Of a DNA stretch of 64,000 nucleotides, positions 50,233 through 59,797 are shown piece by piece. Below the pieces are notes generated by a model that worked only from the letters and a program-made list of their open reading frames with translations, was not told the origin of the DNA and searched no databases. The position numbers and the translations under genes are program-made. The DNA is from Mycolicibacterium sp. lyk4-40-TYG-92 (GTDB taxonomy: Bacteria; Actinomycetota; Actinomycetes; Mycobacteriales; Mycobacteriaceae), in contig NZ_JARVRX010000010.1 of the NCBI RefSeq assembly GCF_030209435.1, positions 124,001 to 188,000 on the forward strand, given 5' to 3'. Numbering within the stretch: position 1 is the first letter of the stretch; each line of letters starts with the position of its first letter.

Positions 50233-51059
50233 TGGCGAAGAGGGCCCGCAAGATCCCCAACGACGTCTACGAGGCCGAGATCTTCCGGCTGCAGACCGAG
50301 CTGGTGAAGCTGCAGGAGTGGGTGCGTGCCACCGGTGCCCGCGTCGTGATCGTCTTCGAGGGCCGCGACGCCGCGGGCAAGGGCGGCACCATCAAGCGCA
50401 TCACCGAGTACCTGAGCCCGCGCATCGCGCGGGTCGCGGCGCTGCCGGCGCCGAGTGACCGGGAACGGGGCGAGTGGTACTACCAGCGCTACATCGCGCA
50501 CCTGCCGGCCAAAGGCGAGATCGTGCTGTTCGACCGGTCCTGGTACAACCGGGCCGGCGTCGAGAAGGTGATGGGCTTCTGCACCCCTCAGGAGCACGCG
50601 CTGTTCCTGCGCCAGACCCCGATCTTCGAGCAGATGCTGATCGACGACGGCATCATCCTGCGCAAGTACTGGTTCTCGGTCTCCGACGGGGAACAGCTGA
50701 AGCGGTTCCGGTCCCGCCTGAACGATCCGGTCCGGCAGTGGAAGCTCTCGCCCATGGACCTGGAGTCGGTGTTCCGCTGGGAGGACTACTCGCGGGCCAA
50801 GGACGAGATGATGGTGCACTGTGACATCCCGCAGAGTCCGTGGTTCGTCGTCGAATCCGATATCAAGAAGCACGCGCGGCTCAACATGATCTCGCATTTG
50901 TTGTCGACGATCCCGTACGCGCCGGTCGACCATCCGAAGGTGGAGCTGCCAGAGCGTCCGGTGATCACCGGGACGTACCTCCGGCCCTCGCGGGAACTCA
51001 CCACCTATGTGCCAGATCACGTGGCCGCGCTGATGGGCGATCCCGAGAGATCCCTTTAG
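50232..51059 (+). CDS. ppk2: Polyphosphate kinase 2
   Basis: This 275-residue PPK2 phosphorylates nucleoside diphosphates from polyphosphate or the reverse. Walker A is F-E-G-R-D-A-A-G-K-G-G-T near residue 40, followed by the lid and Walker B: G-E-W-Y-Y-Q-R-Y and L-F-D-R-S-W-Y-N-R-A. It is the one-domain class. The ATG overlaps the acyltransferase stop (TGATG). Confidence 0.94.
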   Translation: MAKRARKIPNDVYEAEIFRLQTELVKLQEWVRATGARVVIVFEGRDAAGKGGTIKRITEYLSPRIARVAALPAPSDRERGEWYYQRYIAHLPAKGEIVLFDRSWYNRAGVEKVMGFCTPQEHALFLRQTPIFEQMLIDDGIILRKYWFSVSDGEQLKRFRSRLNDPVRQWKLSPMDLESVFRWEDYSRAKDEMMVHCDIPQSPWFVVESDIKKHARLNMISHLLSTIPYAPVDHPKVELPERPVITGTYLRPSRELTTYVPDHVAALMGDPERSL

Positions 51060-51068
51060 AGTGCCCTG

Positions 51069-51575
51069 GTGCGCGTCTACATTCCGGCGACCCTGGCCAT
51101 GCTCACGCAACTCGTGGGCGACGGGGTGATGCCGGCCCGCAGCGGTACCGCATTCGCGGTGACGCCGACCCTGCGTGAGGCGTACGCGCACGGTGACGAG
51201 GACGAGCTCGGCGAGATCGCGCTGCAGGAAGCGGCGCTGGCATCACTGCGACTGCTGGCCGGCGAAGGAGTCGGTGCGGACGCCGGGTTGCCGCCGCGGC
51301 GGGCGGTGCTGGTGGCCGAGGCCGACGACGTGACGGTGCGCCCCGACCTCGATGACGCGGTGGTGCGTCTGGCCGGGCCGGTCAAGCTGGCCGACGTGAT
51401 CGCGGCGTACGTCGACAACTCGGCGGCCGAGCCGGCGGTGCTTGCTGCGGTGGCCGTCGTGGACGCTGCCGACCTCGGTGACGAGGACGCCGAGCTCACC
51501 GTCGGAGATGCTCAGGATCATGATCTGGCGTGGTACGCCGCCCAAGAGTTACCGTTTTTGTTGGAGCTGTTGTAG
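51069..51575 (+). CDS. DUF6912-family protein (Rv3231c-like)
   Basis: This 168-residue acidic protein opens M-R-V-Y-I-P-A-T-L, a conserved start in the family. Its C-terminus reads D-L-A-W-Y-A-A-Q-E-L. I see no catalytic motif and no membrane segment. It lies 9 bp after ppk2. Function unknown. Confidence 0.82.
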   Translation: MRVYIPATLAMLTQLVGDGVMPARSGTAFAVTPTLREAYAHGDEDELGEIALQEAALASLRLLAGEGVGADAGLPPRRAVLVAEADDVTVRPDLDDAVVRLAGPVKLADVIAAYVDNSAAEPAVLAAVAVVDAADLGDEDAELTVGDAQDHDLAWYAAQELPFLLELL

Positions 51576-51611
51576 CCCCTGCCCCTGGCTTGCAGGGGTA
51601 GCTACTTGTGC

Positions 51612-51634
51612 GTAGGTTACGGTACCGTAGGTTA
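51612..51634. promoter_or_regulatory. Palindromic operator upstream of the desaturase reductase gene
   Basis: The core TACGGTACCGTA is a perfect 12-bp palindrome, flanked by GTAGGT on the left and GGTTA on the right. A near-identical copy lies before desA3. It overlaps the likely -10 (TAGGTT at 51628-51633), as expected for a repressor site. Confidence 0.6.
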
Positions 51635-51660
51635 GGACGACCAACCGAGCGGGAGTGAAC

Positions 51661-52803
51661 GTGGCCAAGAACACCATCAAGGTCTCGGCCAATGTGGTCG
51701 ACACGGTGCGGCCCAAGGTTGCCGGTGCCAAGGAACGGCCGGGCTGGCACGCGCTGCGCACGCTCGTCGGGCGCATCACCACGCCGCTGCTGCCGGACGA
51801 CTACCTCAAACTGGTCAATCCGCTGTGGTCGGCGCGGGAGTTGCGCGGCAAGGTCGTCGATGTGCGCCGCGAGACCGAGGATTCGGCAACCCTGGTGATC
51901 AAGCCGGGCTGGGGATTCTCGTTCGATTACCACCCTGGGCAGTACATCGGCATCGGTCTGCTGGTGGACGGCCGCTGGCGGTGGCGCTCGTACTCGCTGA
52001 CGTCGAGCCCGGTGGAATCGCGCGGCGACCACACCATCACCATCACGGTGAAGGCCATGCCCGAGGGCTTCCTGTCGACCCACCTGGTCGGTGGCGTCGC
52101 ACCCGGCACCATCGTGCGGCTGGCGGCGCCGCAGGGTGAGTTCGTCATGCCGGACCCCGCGCCGGGAAAGGTGTTGTTCCTGACTGCCGGCTCGGGTGTC
52201 ACCCCGGTGATGTCCATGCTGCGCACCCTGGCGCGCCGGGACCAGATCACCGACATCGTCCACCTGCACTCGGCTCCGACCGCGGCCGACGTCATCTTCG
52301 CCGACGAGTTGGCGAAGCTGGCCGAGGACCATCCGAGCTACCAGTTGCGGGTGCGCGCCACCCGCACCGAGGGGCGCCTCGACCTGTCGAAGCTGGGCGA
52401 GGAAGTCGCCGACTGGCGGACGCGCGAGGCGTGGGCGTGTGGCCCGGAAGCCATGCTCCACGACGCCGAGCGGGAGTACGAGGCGGCGGGACTCGGGGTG
52501 CGGCTGCACCTGGAACGCTTCGCCGCGTCGCGGGCTGCGGTCGAGGGCACCGGTGGATCGGTCACCTTCCAGCGCAGCGGAAAGACCGTTGTCGCCGATG
52601 CTGCGACATCGCTGATGGAAGCCGGCGAACAAGCCGGCGTGCAGATGCCGTTCGGCTGCCGGATGGGTATCTGCCAGTCCTGCGTGGTGAGTTTGCTGGA
52701 GGGGCACGCGCGGGATCTGCGGACCGGAGCGGAGCGAGAACCGGGAAGCCGGGTGCAGACTTGCGTTTCGGCTGCGGCCGGCGACTGCGTGTTGGATATT
52801 TAA
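51661..52803 (+). CDS. Ferredoxin reductase-type electron donor to the acyl-CoA desaturase
   Basis: This flavoprotein of 380 residues has an FAD domain ([11 protein letters not shown], about residues 115-125) and an NAD(P)-binding domain ([12 protein letters not shown]). The C-terminal [2Fe-2S] domain has C-R-M-G-I-C-Q-S-C and a distal Cys in Q-T-C-V-S. It supplies electrons to DesA3; in M. tuberculosis Rv3230c does so. GTG 51661 has GAGCGGGAG upstream; an in-frame GTG at 51655 is an alternative. desA3 follows by 93 bp with its own operator. Confidence 0.93.
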   Translation: MAKNTIKVSANVVDTVRPKVAGAKERPGWHALRTLVGRITTPLLPDDYLKLVNPLWSARELRGKVVDVRRETEDSATLVIKPGWGFSFDYHPGQYIGIGLLVDGRWRWRSYSLTSSPVESRGDHTITITVKAMPEGFLSTHLVGGVAPGTIVRLAAPQGEFVMPDPAPGKVLFLTAGSGVTPVMSMLRTLARRDQITDIVHLHSAPTAADVIFADELAKLAEDHPSYQLRVRATRTEGRLDLSKLGEEVADWRTREAWACGPEAMLHDAEREYEAAGLGVRLHLERFAASRAAVEGTGGSVTFQRSGKTVVADAATSLMEAGEQAGVQMPFGCRMGICQSCVVSLLEGHARDLRTGAEREPGSRVQTCVSAAAGDCVLDI

Positions 52804-52857
52804 CAAAACCGCAGATCTCGGAAATATAGAATTTGCTGTCTAGCAACCTACGGTTGA

Positions 52858-52880
52858 GTAGGTTACGCTAGCGTAGGTAA
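52858..52880. promoter_or_regulatory. Palindromic operator upstream of desA3
   Basis: The core TACGCTAGCGTA is a perfect 12-bp palindrome with the same GTAGGT flanks as the site at 51612-51634. An additional inverted half site CAACCTAC starts about 14 bp before it. It lies directly before the ribosome binding site. Confidence 0.6.
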
Positions 52881-52896
52881 TTGGAAGGAGGTCGAT

Positions 52897-54156
52897 ATGG
52901 CAGTCACTGACGTACCGGAATTCACGCACTTGACCGAAGCCGATATCGAGGCTCTGGGCGTCGAGTTGGACGCGATCCGGCAAGACATCGAGGAAAGCCG
53001 CGGCGTTCGCGACGCGCGCTACATCCGCCGCACCATCGCGGCACAACGTGCTCTCGAAGTGGCCGGCCGCCTGCTGCTGTTGCGCAGCTCTAAGCGGTCG
53101 TACTGGTGGGCCGGGGCAAGCACCCTGGGCGTGGCCAAGATCATCGAGAACATGGAGATCGGCCACAACGTCATGCACGGCCAGTGGGACTGGATGAACG
53201 ATCCCGAGATTCACTCCTCGACGTGGGAGTGGGACATGAACGGGGTCTCCAAGCACTGGCGGTTCACCCACAACTTCATGCACCACAAGTACACGAACAT
53301 CCTCGGGATGGACGACGATGTGGGCTACGGCCTCATTCGTGTCACCCGGGACATCCGATGGAAGCCCCATCACCTGTTCAACCTCGGGTTCAACACCGTT
53401 CTGGCACTGCTGTTCGAGTGGGGCGTCGGTCTGCAGCACCTGGAGCTCGGCAAGATCTTCAAGGGCCGTGACGACCGCAAGGCCACGATGATCCGCGTGC
53501 GTGAGTTCGGCACCAAGGCCGCGCATCAGCTGGGCAAGGACTACGTCGCGTACCCCGCGCTCACGTCCCTGTCCCCGGGTGCCACGTTCAAGTCGACGAT
53601 GAAGGCCAACTTCCTGGCCAACGTCATCCGCAACGTGTGGGCCAACGCGGTGATCTTCTGCGGCCATTTCCCCGATGGCGCCGAGAAGTTCACCAAGACG
53701 GACATGGTCGGCGAATCCAAGGGCGAGTGGTACCTGCGCCAGATGCTGGGCAGTGCCAACTTCAACTCGGGCCCGGTGCTGCGCTTCATGAGCGGCAACC
53801 TGAGCCACCAGATCGAGCATCACCTGTACCCGGACCTGCCCAGCAACCGGCTGTACGAGATCTCGATCCGCGTTCGGGCGCTGTGCGAGAAGTACGACCT
53901 GCCGTACACCACCGGGAACTTCCTGGTGCAGTACGGCAAGACGTGGCGCACCATCGCCAAGCTGTCGGTGCCGAACAAGTACCTGACCGACACCGTCGAC
54001 GACGCCCCGGAGACCCGGAGCGAGCGGATGTTCGTCGAGCTCGACGAGAGCTTCGGCGCCGTCGACCCGGCGACGGGCAACAAGCGCGGTCTGAAGACGG
54101 CCATCGCCACCGTGCGTAGCCGCCGTCGGGCCAAGCGCGCCGCAGCCGCTGCGTAA
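52897..54156 (+). CDS. desA3: Stearoyl-CoA 9-desaturase DesA3
   Basis: This 419-residue membrane di-iron enzyme introduces the delta-9 double bond into C16/C18 acyl-CoA. The three His boxes are H90-N-V-M-H94, H125-N-F-M-H-H130 and H-Q-I-E-H-H near residue 303. Membrane segments lie between them, and the C-terminus is basic. The ribosome binding site GGAAGGAGG precedes the ATG. A terminator follows. It pairs with the upstream reductase. Confidence 0.95.
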   Translation: MAVTDVPEFTHLTEADIEALGVELDAIRQDIEESRGVRDARYIRRTIAAQRALEVAGRLLLLRSSKRSYWWAGASTLGVAKIIENMEIGHNVMHGQWDWMNDPEIHSSTWEWDMNGVSKHWRFTHNFMHHKYTNILGMDDDVGYGLIRVTRDIRWKPHHLFNLGFNTVLALLFEWGVGLQHLELGKIFKGRDDRKATMIRVREFGTKAAHQLGKDYVAYPALTSLSPGATFKSTMKANFLANVIRNVWANAVIFCGHFPDGAEKFTKTDMVGESKGEWYLRQMLGSANFNSGPVLRFMSGNLSHQIEHHLYPDLPSNRLYEISIRVRALCEKYDLPYTTGNFLVQYGKTWRTIAKLSVPNKYLTDTVDDAPETRSERMFVELDESFGAVDPATGNKRGLKTAIATVRSRRRAKRAAAAA

Positions 54157-54166
54157 AGCACTCGTG

Positions 54167-54200
54167 AAAACCCCCAAAACCTCACGGTTTTGGGGGTTTT
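54167..54200. terminator. Bidirectional terminator between desA3 and rsgA
   Basis: AAAACCCCCAAAACC and GGTTTTGGGGGTTTT form a perfect 15-bp stem with the 4-base loop TCAC. A-rich and T-rich flanks make it function in both directions between convergent genes. Confidence 0.92.
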
Positions 54201-54204
54201 CGCG

Positions 54205-55182
54205 TTAGTACATCGGCTCGTTCAGGACCGCGAGGAGACGCCGGGCCGCGGCGACGCGGTCGACGGCCGGGCCCGTCAGTTCGTCCAGTGCGCATTCCGG
54301 ATCGGCGGGTGGGCCCATGTGCCCACAGCCGCGAGGGCAGTCCTCGATGGCCGCGGCGAGGTCGGAGAAAGCAATCAGTACGTCGTCGGGCTTGATGTGC
54401 GCGAGGCCGAACGACCGGATGCCCGGCGTATCGACGACCCAGCCGTCGTCGAGCGGCAGCGCCACCGACTGCGTCGAGGTGTGCTTGCCCTTGCCGACGC
54501 CCGACACGTCGCCGACAGCCCGACCCGCTTCTGGCACAAGGCGATTCACCAACGTGGACTTGCCGACGCCGGAATGGCCGAGCAGGACGGTGACGTGCCC
54601 TTCGAGCATGGGTGCGACGGCGTCGAGCGGGTCGTCACGGCCGGCGGTGACGATCGTGATGTCGAGGCCGGCGAACTCCGCGGCAAATGGCTCGGCCGGC
54701 GCCAGATCGTTTTTGGTCAGGCACAGAATCGGTCGCAGCCCCCCGGTATAGGCGGCGATGAGGGCACGCTGCACCAGCCCGGCCCTCGGCGGCGGATCGG
54801 CCAGCGCGACCACCATCAACAACTGGTCGGCGTTGGCGACCACCACCCGTTCGGTCGGATCGGTGTCATCGGCGGTGCGGCGCAACACGGTTCGGCGTTC
54901 GTCGCGACGGACGATGCGCGCCAGGGTGTCGGGCTTGCCCGACAGGTCGCCGACGATGCCCACCGAGTCGCCGACGACGATCGGGGTGCGGCCCAGTTCG
55001 CGGGCCCGCATCGCGGTGACGATGTGGTCGGGATTGCCGTCGAGCGCACAACCCCAGCGGCCACGGTCGACGGTGACGACCATGGCCTCGCGTGCGTCGG
55101 CGTGGCTCGGCCGGTTCTTGGTGCGGGGACGCGAACCTTTGCCCGAGCGCACCCGGACATCTGATTCGTCGTACTCCCGCAA
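54205..55182 (-). CDS. rsgA: Ribosome small subunit-dependent GTPase RsgA
   Basis: This circularly permuted GTPase of about 325 residues checks late 30S assembly. Motifs appear in permuted order: T-K-N-D (G4), G-H-S-G-V-G-K-S-T (G1) and D-T-P-G-I-R (G3). A C-terminal zinc knuckle C-P-R-G-C-G-H-x6-D-P-E-C follows. The N-terminal OB-fold is present. The start is a TTG one base after the aroA stop, with GGGA upstream; the family opening R-E-Y-D-E-S-D-V-R-V-R supports it. Confidence 0.93.
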   Translation of the reverse strand: MREYDESDVRVRSGKGSRPRTKNRPSHADAREAMVVTVDRGRWGCALDGNPDHIVTAMRARELGRTPIVVGDSVGIVGDLSGKPDTLARIVRRDERRTVLRRTADDTDPTERVVVANADQLLMVVALADPPPRAGLVQRALIAAYTGGLRPILCLTKNDLAPAEPFAAEFAGLDITIVTAGRDDPLDAVAPMLEGHVTVLLGHSGVGKSTLVNRLVPEAGRAVGDVSGVGKGKHTSTQSVALPLDDGWVVDTPGIRSFGLAHIKPDDVLIAFSDLAAAIEDCPRGCGHMGPPADPECALDELTGPAVDRVAAARRLLAVLNEPMY

Positions 55183-55183
55183 G

Positions 55184-56458
55184 CTATTTCCCGGCCAGCA
55201 GGTCTGCCCACATACCAGGGAAATCGGGCAGCGTCTTGGCTGTGGTGGCGATGTCCTCGACCTGGACGCCCGGCACCCGCAGGCCGATGATCGCGCCGGC
55301 GGTGGCCATCCGGTGGTCGGCATAGGACCGCCAGAGACCTTCGTGCAGCGGCACGGCCGTGATCACCAGACCGTCGTCGGTCTCCCGGCACTGGCCGCCC
55401 AGCCCGTTGATCTCGTTGGTCAGCGCCGCGAGGCGGTCGGTCTCGTGGCCGCGCAGATGCGCGATGCCCGAGAGCGTCGACACCGAACCCGGGCTGGCCA
55501 GTGCGGCCAGGGCGGCCATCGACGGTGCCAGCTCACCGACGGCCTTCAAGTCGGCCTCGAAGCCGCCGTAGCCCTGCGCGCCACGCACCTCCAGGTGCGA
55601 ATCAACAATGCGGACAACGGTATTCAGCTTGCCCAGCAGCTCCAGGACGTCACCGGTGGGCTGCACGCTCTGCTGCGGCCAGTGGGCCAGTCGTACCGTG
55701 CCGCCGGTCACCGCGGCGGCCGCCAGGAACGGTACCGAGTTCGACAGATCGGGTTCGATGGCCCAGTGCCGCGCGGCGATCGGGCCGGACGACACCTGCC
55801 AGCGGTTCGGCTCGCTGTCGTCGACCTCGACGCCCGCCTCACGCAGCATCGTGATGGTCATCTCGATGTGCGGCTGCGACGGCACCGTTTCGCCGGTGTG
55901 GATCACGGTCAGGCCGTCACGGAAAGTGGCTCCCGACAACAACAGTCCGGACACGAACTGCGACGACGACGACGCGTCGATCCGGACCTCGCCGCCGGCC
56001 ACCGACCCGGTGCCCGACACGGTGAATGGCATGCCGTCGCCGTCGATGTCGACGCCCAGGCCGCGCATGGCGTCCAGCAGCGGCGTGATGGGACGGGTCT
56101 TGGCCTGCTCGTCGCCATCAAAGGTGACGAGACGACGACCGACAGCCGCCACCGGCGGGACGAAGCGCAGCACGGTGCCGGCCAGCCCGCAGTCGATGCG
56201 GACCTGGTCGGCGGGGGAGATGGCGCCGCCCACGGTCAGTTCGGTGCCGTCACCGCTGATCGTCACGCCCAGCGCCTGCAGGGCGCCGATCATCAGGTTG
56301 GTGTCGCGGCTGCGCAGTGCGCCGCTGATGGTCGAGGTCCCCTGCGGTGTGGCCAGGGCTGCCAAGATCAGCGCTCGGTTGGTCTGCGACTTCGATCCCG
56401 GCACGGTGACAGTGGCTTGCACCGGACCGGTCACCGACGGTGCGGGCCACGTTTCCAT
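55184..56458 (-). CDS. aroA: 3-phosphoshikimate 1-carboxyvinyltransferase (EPSP synthase)
   Basis: This 424-residue enzyme joins phosphoenolpyruvate to shikimate-3-phosphate. The opening G-S-K-S-Q-T-N-R-A, the middle G-L-A-G-T-V-L-R-F and [10 protein letters not shown], and the late [12 protein letters not shown] are EPSP synthase signatures. ATG 56458 is divergent from the HMCES gene by 18 bp. rsgA is the downstream partner. Confidence 0.95.
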   Translation of the reverse strand: METWPAPSVTGPVQATVTVPGSKSQTNRALILAALATPQGTSTISGALRSRDTNLMIGALQALGVTISGDGTELTVGGAISPADQVRIDCGLAGTVLRFVPPVAAVGRRLVTFDGDEQAKTRPITPLLDAMRGLGVDIDGDGMPFTVSGTGSVAGGEVRIDASSSSQFVSGLLLSGATFRDGLTVIHTGETVPSQPHIEMTITMLREAGVEVDDSEPNRWQVSSGPIAARHWAIEPDLSNSVPFLAAAAVTGGTVRLAHWPQQSVQPTGDVLELLGKLNTVVRIVDSHLEVRGAQGYGGFEADLKAVGELAPSMAALAALASPGSVSTLSGIAHLRGHETDRLAALTNEINGLGGQCRETDDGLVITAVPLHEGLWRSYADHRMATAGAIIGLRVPGVQVEDIATTAKTLPDFPGMWADLLAGK

Positions 56459-56463
56459 GCCCC

Positions 56464-56469
56464 TATCCT
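56464..56469 (+). promoter_or_regulatory. Candidate -10 hexamer of the HMCES-like gene
   Basis: TATCCT fits TANNNT; +7 from its last T is 56476, one base before the ATG at 56477. The mRNA would be leaderless or nearly so. Confidence 0.45.
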
Positions 56470-56476
56470 GCCTGGT

Positions 56477-57307
56477 ATGTGCGGGCGATTTGCAGTCACC
56501 ACCGACCCGGCTCTGCTGGCGGAGAAGATCCAGGCTCTGGACGAGAGCGCCGCCAAGGCGCCGGAAGCGGCAAAAGACGGCGGTGAACAGGGCAGCACCG
56601 CGCCGTCGGCCAACTACAACGTGGCGCCCACCACGACCATCAGCACCGTGGTGCGGCGGCATTCCGAGCCTGACGACGAGCCCACCCGCCGGGTCCGGTC
56701 CATGCGCTGGGGCCTGATCCCGCCGTGGGTGAAGACCACGGCCGACGGCGCGCCGGACACCAAGGGGCCGCTCCTGATCAACGCGCGCGCCGAGACACTG
56801 ACCACGTCACCGGCGTTCCGGGGTTCGGCGAAATCGAAGCGGTGCCTCATCCCGATGGACGGCTGGTACGAGTGGCGGCCCAACCCGGCCGCCGACGGCA
56901 AGAAGGCCACCAAGACGCCGTTCTACATGCACGCCGCCGACGATGACCTGCTCTTCATGGCGGGTCTGTGGACGACGTGGCGCCCGAAAGGGGCGAGCGA
57001 AGCGACGGGGGAGGCTGCAGGCGCGTCACGCGACAGTCTTCCGTTGGTCAGCTGCACGATCATCACGACTGAGTCGGTCGGTCCGCTGGCCGGCATCCAC
57101 GACCGCATGCCGCTGACCATCAGCGCCGGCGACTGGGACCGCTGGCTCGATCCCGACGCGCCCATCGACGAGGGGCTGCTGCGCGGGCACGGCGACCTGG
57201 ACCGCATCGTCACGCGGGAGGTGTCGAAGTTGGTCAACAGCATCCGCAACAACGGCCCCGAACTCATCGAGCCCGCAACGGACGAATCCGAAGGGACGCT
57301 GTTTTGA
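56477..57307 (+). CDS. SRAP/HMCES-family abasic-site crosslinking protein (YedK-like)
   Basis: This 276-residue protein starts M-C-G-R-F: the Cys 2 left at the N-terminus after Met removal forms a thiazolidine with abasic sites in single-stranded [10 protein letters not shown] (active-site Asn/Pro), M-R-W-G-L-I-P-P-W and N-A-R-A-E-T match SRAP, as do W-Y-E-W and the late H-D-R-M-P. It shields abasic sites during replication. A GC-rich insert of about 35 residues near position 30 has no catalytic residue. It overlaps the methyltransferase gene by 4 bp. Confidence 0.93.
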   Translation: MCGRFAVTTDPALLAEKIQALDESAAKAPEAAKDGGEQGSTAPSANYNVAPTTTISTVVRRHSEPDDEPTRRVRSMRWGLIPPWVKTTADGAPDTKGPLLINARAETLTTSPAFRGSAKSKRCLIPMDGWYEWRPNPAADGKKATKTPFYMHAADDDLLFMAGLWTTWRPKGASEATGEAAGASRDSLPLVSCTIITTESVGPLAGIHDRMPLTISAGDWDRWLDPDAPIDEGLLRGHGDLDRIVTREVSKLVNSIRNNGPELIEPATDESEGTLF

Positions 57308-58773
57308 CCGCCCTGGACCCGTTGTTGGTGGAAGCCCTCGGCGCTGATCTGCGCGCGGCCGGATACACCACCGACGGCGTGGCCGAACTGCTCGGCGACG
57401 ACGCGAACGCCGCCATGGGCCGTGGCGTGTGGTGGCCGGCGCTGCGGGCGACGTCCGGAGGCGGCCCCCTGGCCACGTTGGTGCGGCTGTTTCTGCTCGG
57501 TGCCGACGAACCGGCGGACCGGGTGCGGGCGGCGTTCCCATCGGCCGGTGTGGCCGAGTTGGCGGCGGCCGGCGTGCTGGAGGTGGGCGACACCGTCAGC
57601 GCGGCCCTCGACATCCGCCCGCACAGCGACGGCGAACGCGATTTCTACGTCGTCTCCGATCAGGATGCCGCGCTACGCGCCGGGCCGGTCGAGCATGAGC
57701 ATGTGCTCGGCATCGGCGGTGCGTCGATGTCGTTGGCGCGGGCTGTGATCCGCACTCCGGTACAACGCGCGCTCGATCTGGGCACCGGCTGCGGCATCCA
57801 GGCGCTGCACCTGAACCGGCACTGCGCCGACATCGTGGCCACCGACACCAACCCGCGGGCACTGACGCTGGCGCGGGCCACGGCGGACATCAACGGGATG
57901 TCGTGGGATCTGCGGCCCGGCAGCCTGTTCGAGCCGGTGGAGGGGGAGCGGTTCGACCTCATCGTGTCCAACCCGCCGTTCGTGGTCGGCGCGGGTGCCC
58001 AGGACTACATCTATCGCGATTCGGGTGTCGCCGGAGATGGACTGTGCCGCACCATCATCGAGAACGTCGGCAATTACCTGACGCCCGGTGGCACCGCCCA
58101 GATTATGGCCAATTGGATTGTCCGGGAAGATGATTGGCGGACCAGGGTGCAGGGCTGGCTGGCCGGCACCGGGCTGCACGCCTGGGTGGTGCAGCGGGAG
58201 CTGGCCGACCCGGTCAGCTATGTGTCGCTGTGGCTGGCCGACGCGGGTGAGTCCGCGGAACAGATCGCGCAGCGCGGCGCGGACTGGCTGGACTGGTTCG
58301 ACGCCGAGGGCATCAGCGGGATCGGCATGGGACTGATCTCGCTGCGCGTGCCGCGTCCGGGTGAAGAGCCCGAGCAGATTCTCGAGGAGATCACCGACGA
58401 ACCCATCACGGGTATCGAGGTGGAGGCGTTCTTCGCCCGTCGCGCCTACCTGCGCGACACCTCGGACGACGTGCTGCTGGCCGCCCGCCTGTCGACCGCC
58501 CCGGTTCTGCTGGAACAACATTCGCTGCCCGGGCCGGACGGCTGGCAGGAGATCGGATGCGCGGTTCGTCGCCCCGGCGGGCCCGGTGCGGTGCTCGGGG
58601 TGGACGAGGTGTTCACGGCACTGCTGGCCGGGTGCCGCGGCGAGGTGCCGCTGGGCACGCTCATCGGACTGCTGGCCGCGCATCACGGGGTGGATGCCGA
58701 CGCCCTCGCCGAGGCGGCGCTGCCGGAGATTCGCGAGGCCATCGGCCGGGGAATTCTCTACCAGGCCAACTGA
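57304..58773 (+). CDS. HemK/RsmC-like small-domain methyltransferase
   Basis: This 489-residue protein has an N-terminal all-helical region of about 150 residues followed by a methyltransferase core. D-L-G-T-G-C-G-I-Q-A (motif I, about residue 157), A-T-D-T-N-P-R and the catalytic S-N-P-P-F-V (N-P-P-Y type) indicate an amino-methyl acceptor such as a glutamine or a base in RNA or DNA. A C-terminal domain of about 150 residues follows. The TTG start overlaps the HMCES-gene stop (TTGA). The target is unknown. Confidence 0.82.
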   Translation: MTALDPLLVEALGADLRAAGYTTDGVAELLGDDANAAMGRGVWWPALRATSGGGPLATLVRLFLLGADEPADRVRAAFPSAGVAELAAAGVLEVGDTVSAALDIRPHSDGERDFYVVSDQDAALRAGPVEHEHVLGIGGASMSLARAVIRTPVQRALDLGTGCGIQALHLNRHCADIVATDTNPRALTLARATADINGMSWDLRPGSLFEPVEGERFDLIVSNPPFVVGAGAQDYIYRDSGVAGDGLCRTIIENVGNYLTPGGTAQIMANWIVREDDWRTRVQGWLAGTGLHAWVVQRELADPVSYVSLWLADAGESAEQIAQRGADWLDWFDAEGISGIGMGLISLRVPRPGEEPEQILEEITDEPITGIEVEAFFARRAYLRDTSDDVLLAARLSTAPVLLEQHSLPGPDGWQEIGCAVRRPGGPGAVLGVDEVFTALLAGCRGEVPLGTLIGLLAAHHGVDADALAEAALPEIREAIGRGILYQAN

Positions 58774-59532
58774 TCAGCGCCGGTGCGCCGTGATCACCGC
58801 GTACGGTGCGTCGAAAGCGACGGTGCCGTCGGATGATTCGTGGGCAGCGAACGCCGCGGTGAAGGCCTCGATGAGTCGGGCCCGGGTGTCGTCGTCGAGG
58901 TACGTGAAGGTGGTCACGTGCACGGGCGATTCCGCGGTGATGAACCGCACCGCGTCGTCCACTGACCCGAATCGCCAGACGAGCGTTCGGTTTTGGATGT
59001 CCACATCGGTGAAGTCGGTGGCGAGCCGCTCGTGGACCAGCTCGGGTACGCCCCACTGCTCCGGTGAGTACGGGCCGGGTTGCGGTTGGCCCAGGACCTC
59101 GACGACCGGGGTGAAGAACGGATTGTCCGCGGCCCTGACCCACGCTGAGAATCCGAGAGCGCCACCGGGTTTGAGTAGCCGGGCGATCTCGGCGACCATG
59201 CTGGCCGGCTCGACGAAGATGATGCCCATGTTGGACACCGCGGCGTCGAAGGAGGCGCTGGGCAGTCCGGTGGCGGAGGCATCGGCGGCCACCCACTCGA
59301 CCGCATCGCCGCCGGGCTTTTCGGCGGCGATGGCCAGCAACTCCGGCGTGATGTCGACGCCGGTGACCTGCGCACCGAGGCCGGCGGCGTGCAGGGACGC
59401 ATTGCCGGTTCCACAGGCCAGATCGACCAGCGCGGTGCCGGGGCCATGCGGTACGGCGGCGACCACCTCGGCGGCGATGGGGGCGATGAATTCGGCGACG
59501 GTCTCATACCGTCCGACTGACCACGTCGACAT
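58774..59532 (-). CDS. Class I SAM-dependent methyltransferase (UbiE/BioC-like)
   Basis: This 252-residue protein has the standard methyltransferase pattern: L-V-D-L-A-C-G-T-G-N-A-S (motif I, about 36-47), T-G-V-D-I-T-P-E, F-D-A-A-V-S-N-M-G and L-K-P-G-G-A-L. The N-terminus W-S-V-G-R-Y-E suits small-molecule enzymes of the UbiE/BioC group. The substrate is unknown. It converges on the preceding methyltransferase gene, the two stop codons being adjacent. Confidence 0.8.
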   Translation of the reverse strand: MSTWSVGRYETVAEFIAPIAAEVVAAVPHGPGTALVDLACGTGNASLHAAGLGAQVTGVDITPELLAIAAEKPGGDAVEWVAADASATGLPSASFDAAVSNMGIIFVEPASMVAEIARLLKPGGALGFSAWVRAADNPFFTPVVEVLGQPQPGPYSPEQWGVPELVHERLATDFTDVDIQNRTLVWRFGSVDDAVRFITAESPVHVTTFTYLDDDTRARLIEAFTAAFAAHESSDGTVAFDAPYAVITAHRR

Positions 59533-59563
59533 GCGGCCACTGTATGCCTAGGTTGAAAGCACC

Positions 59564-59797
59564 ATGACCGACGACGAAGAACGTGCACCGGGCATCTTCG
59601 GTTTCGAGATGACGATCGCGGAGTGGCTGGGCACCGCCGCCATGCTCGCCGCGCCGTATCTGCTGCTCGGTGTGCTGTGGGCCGTGACCCACACCGCCGC
59701 CTTCGAGGCGGCCCACGGCACCGGGCGCGTGCTGGTCTTCGCCCGGACCGTGGTGTTCTGGCCGATGCTGTTGCTGACGAACATGTGCCTGCCATGA
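59564..59797 (+). CDS. Small membrane protein paired with the MpaB-like oxygenase
   Basis: This 77-residue protein has two membrane segments (about residues 24-42 and 58-76). The first contains A-P-Y-L-L-L-G-V-L-W-A, which recurs in the gene after the oxygenase as L-P-Y-L-L-I-G-M-A-W-T. A TAGGTT hexamer 3 bases beyond the ideal leaderless spacing lies upstream. It overlaps the oxygenase gene by 4 bp. No function is known. Confidence 0.72.
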   Translation: MTDDEERAPGIFGFEMTIAEWLGTAAMLAAPYLLLGVLWAVTHTAAFEAAHGTGRVLVFARTVVFWPMLLLTNMCLP

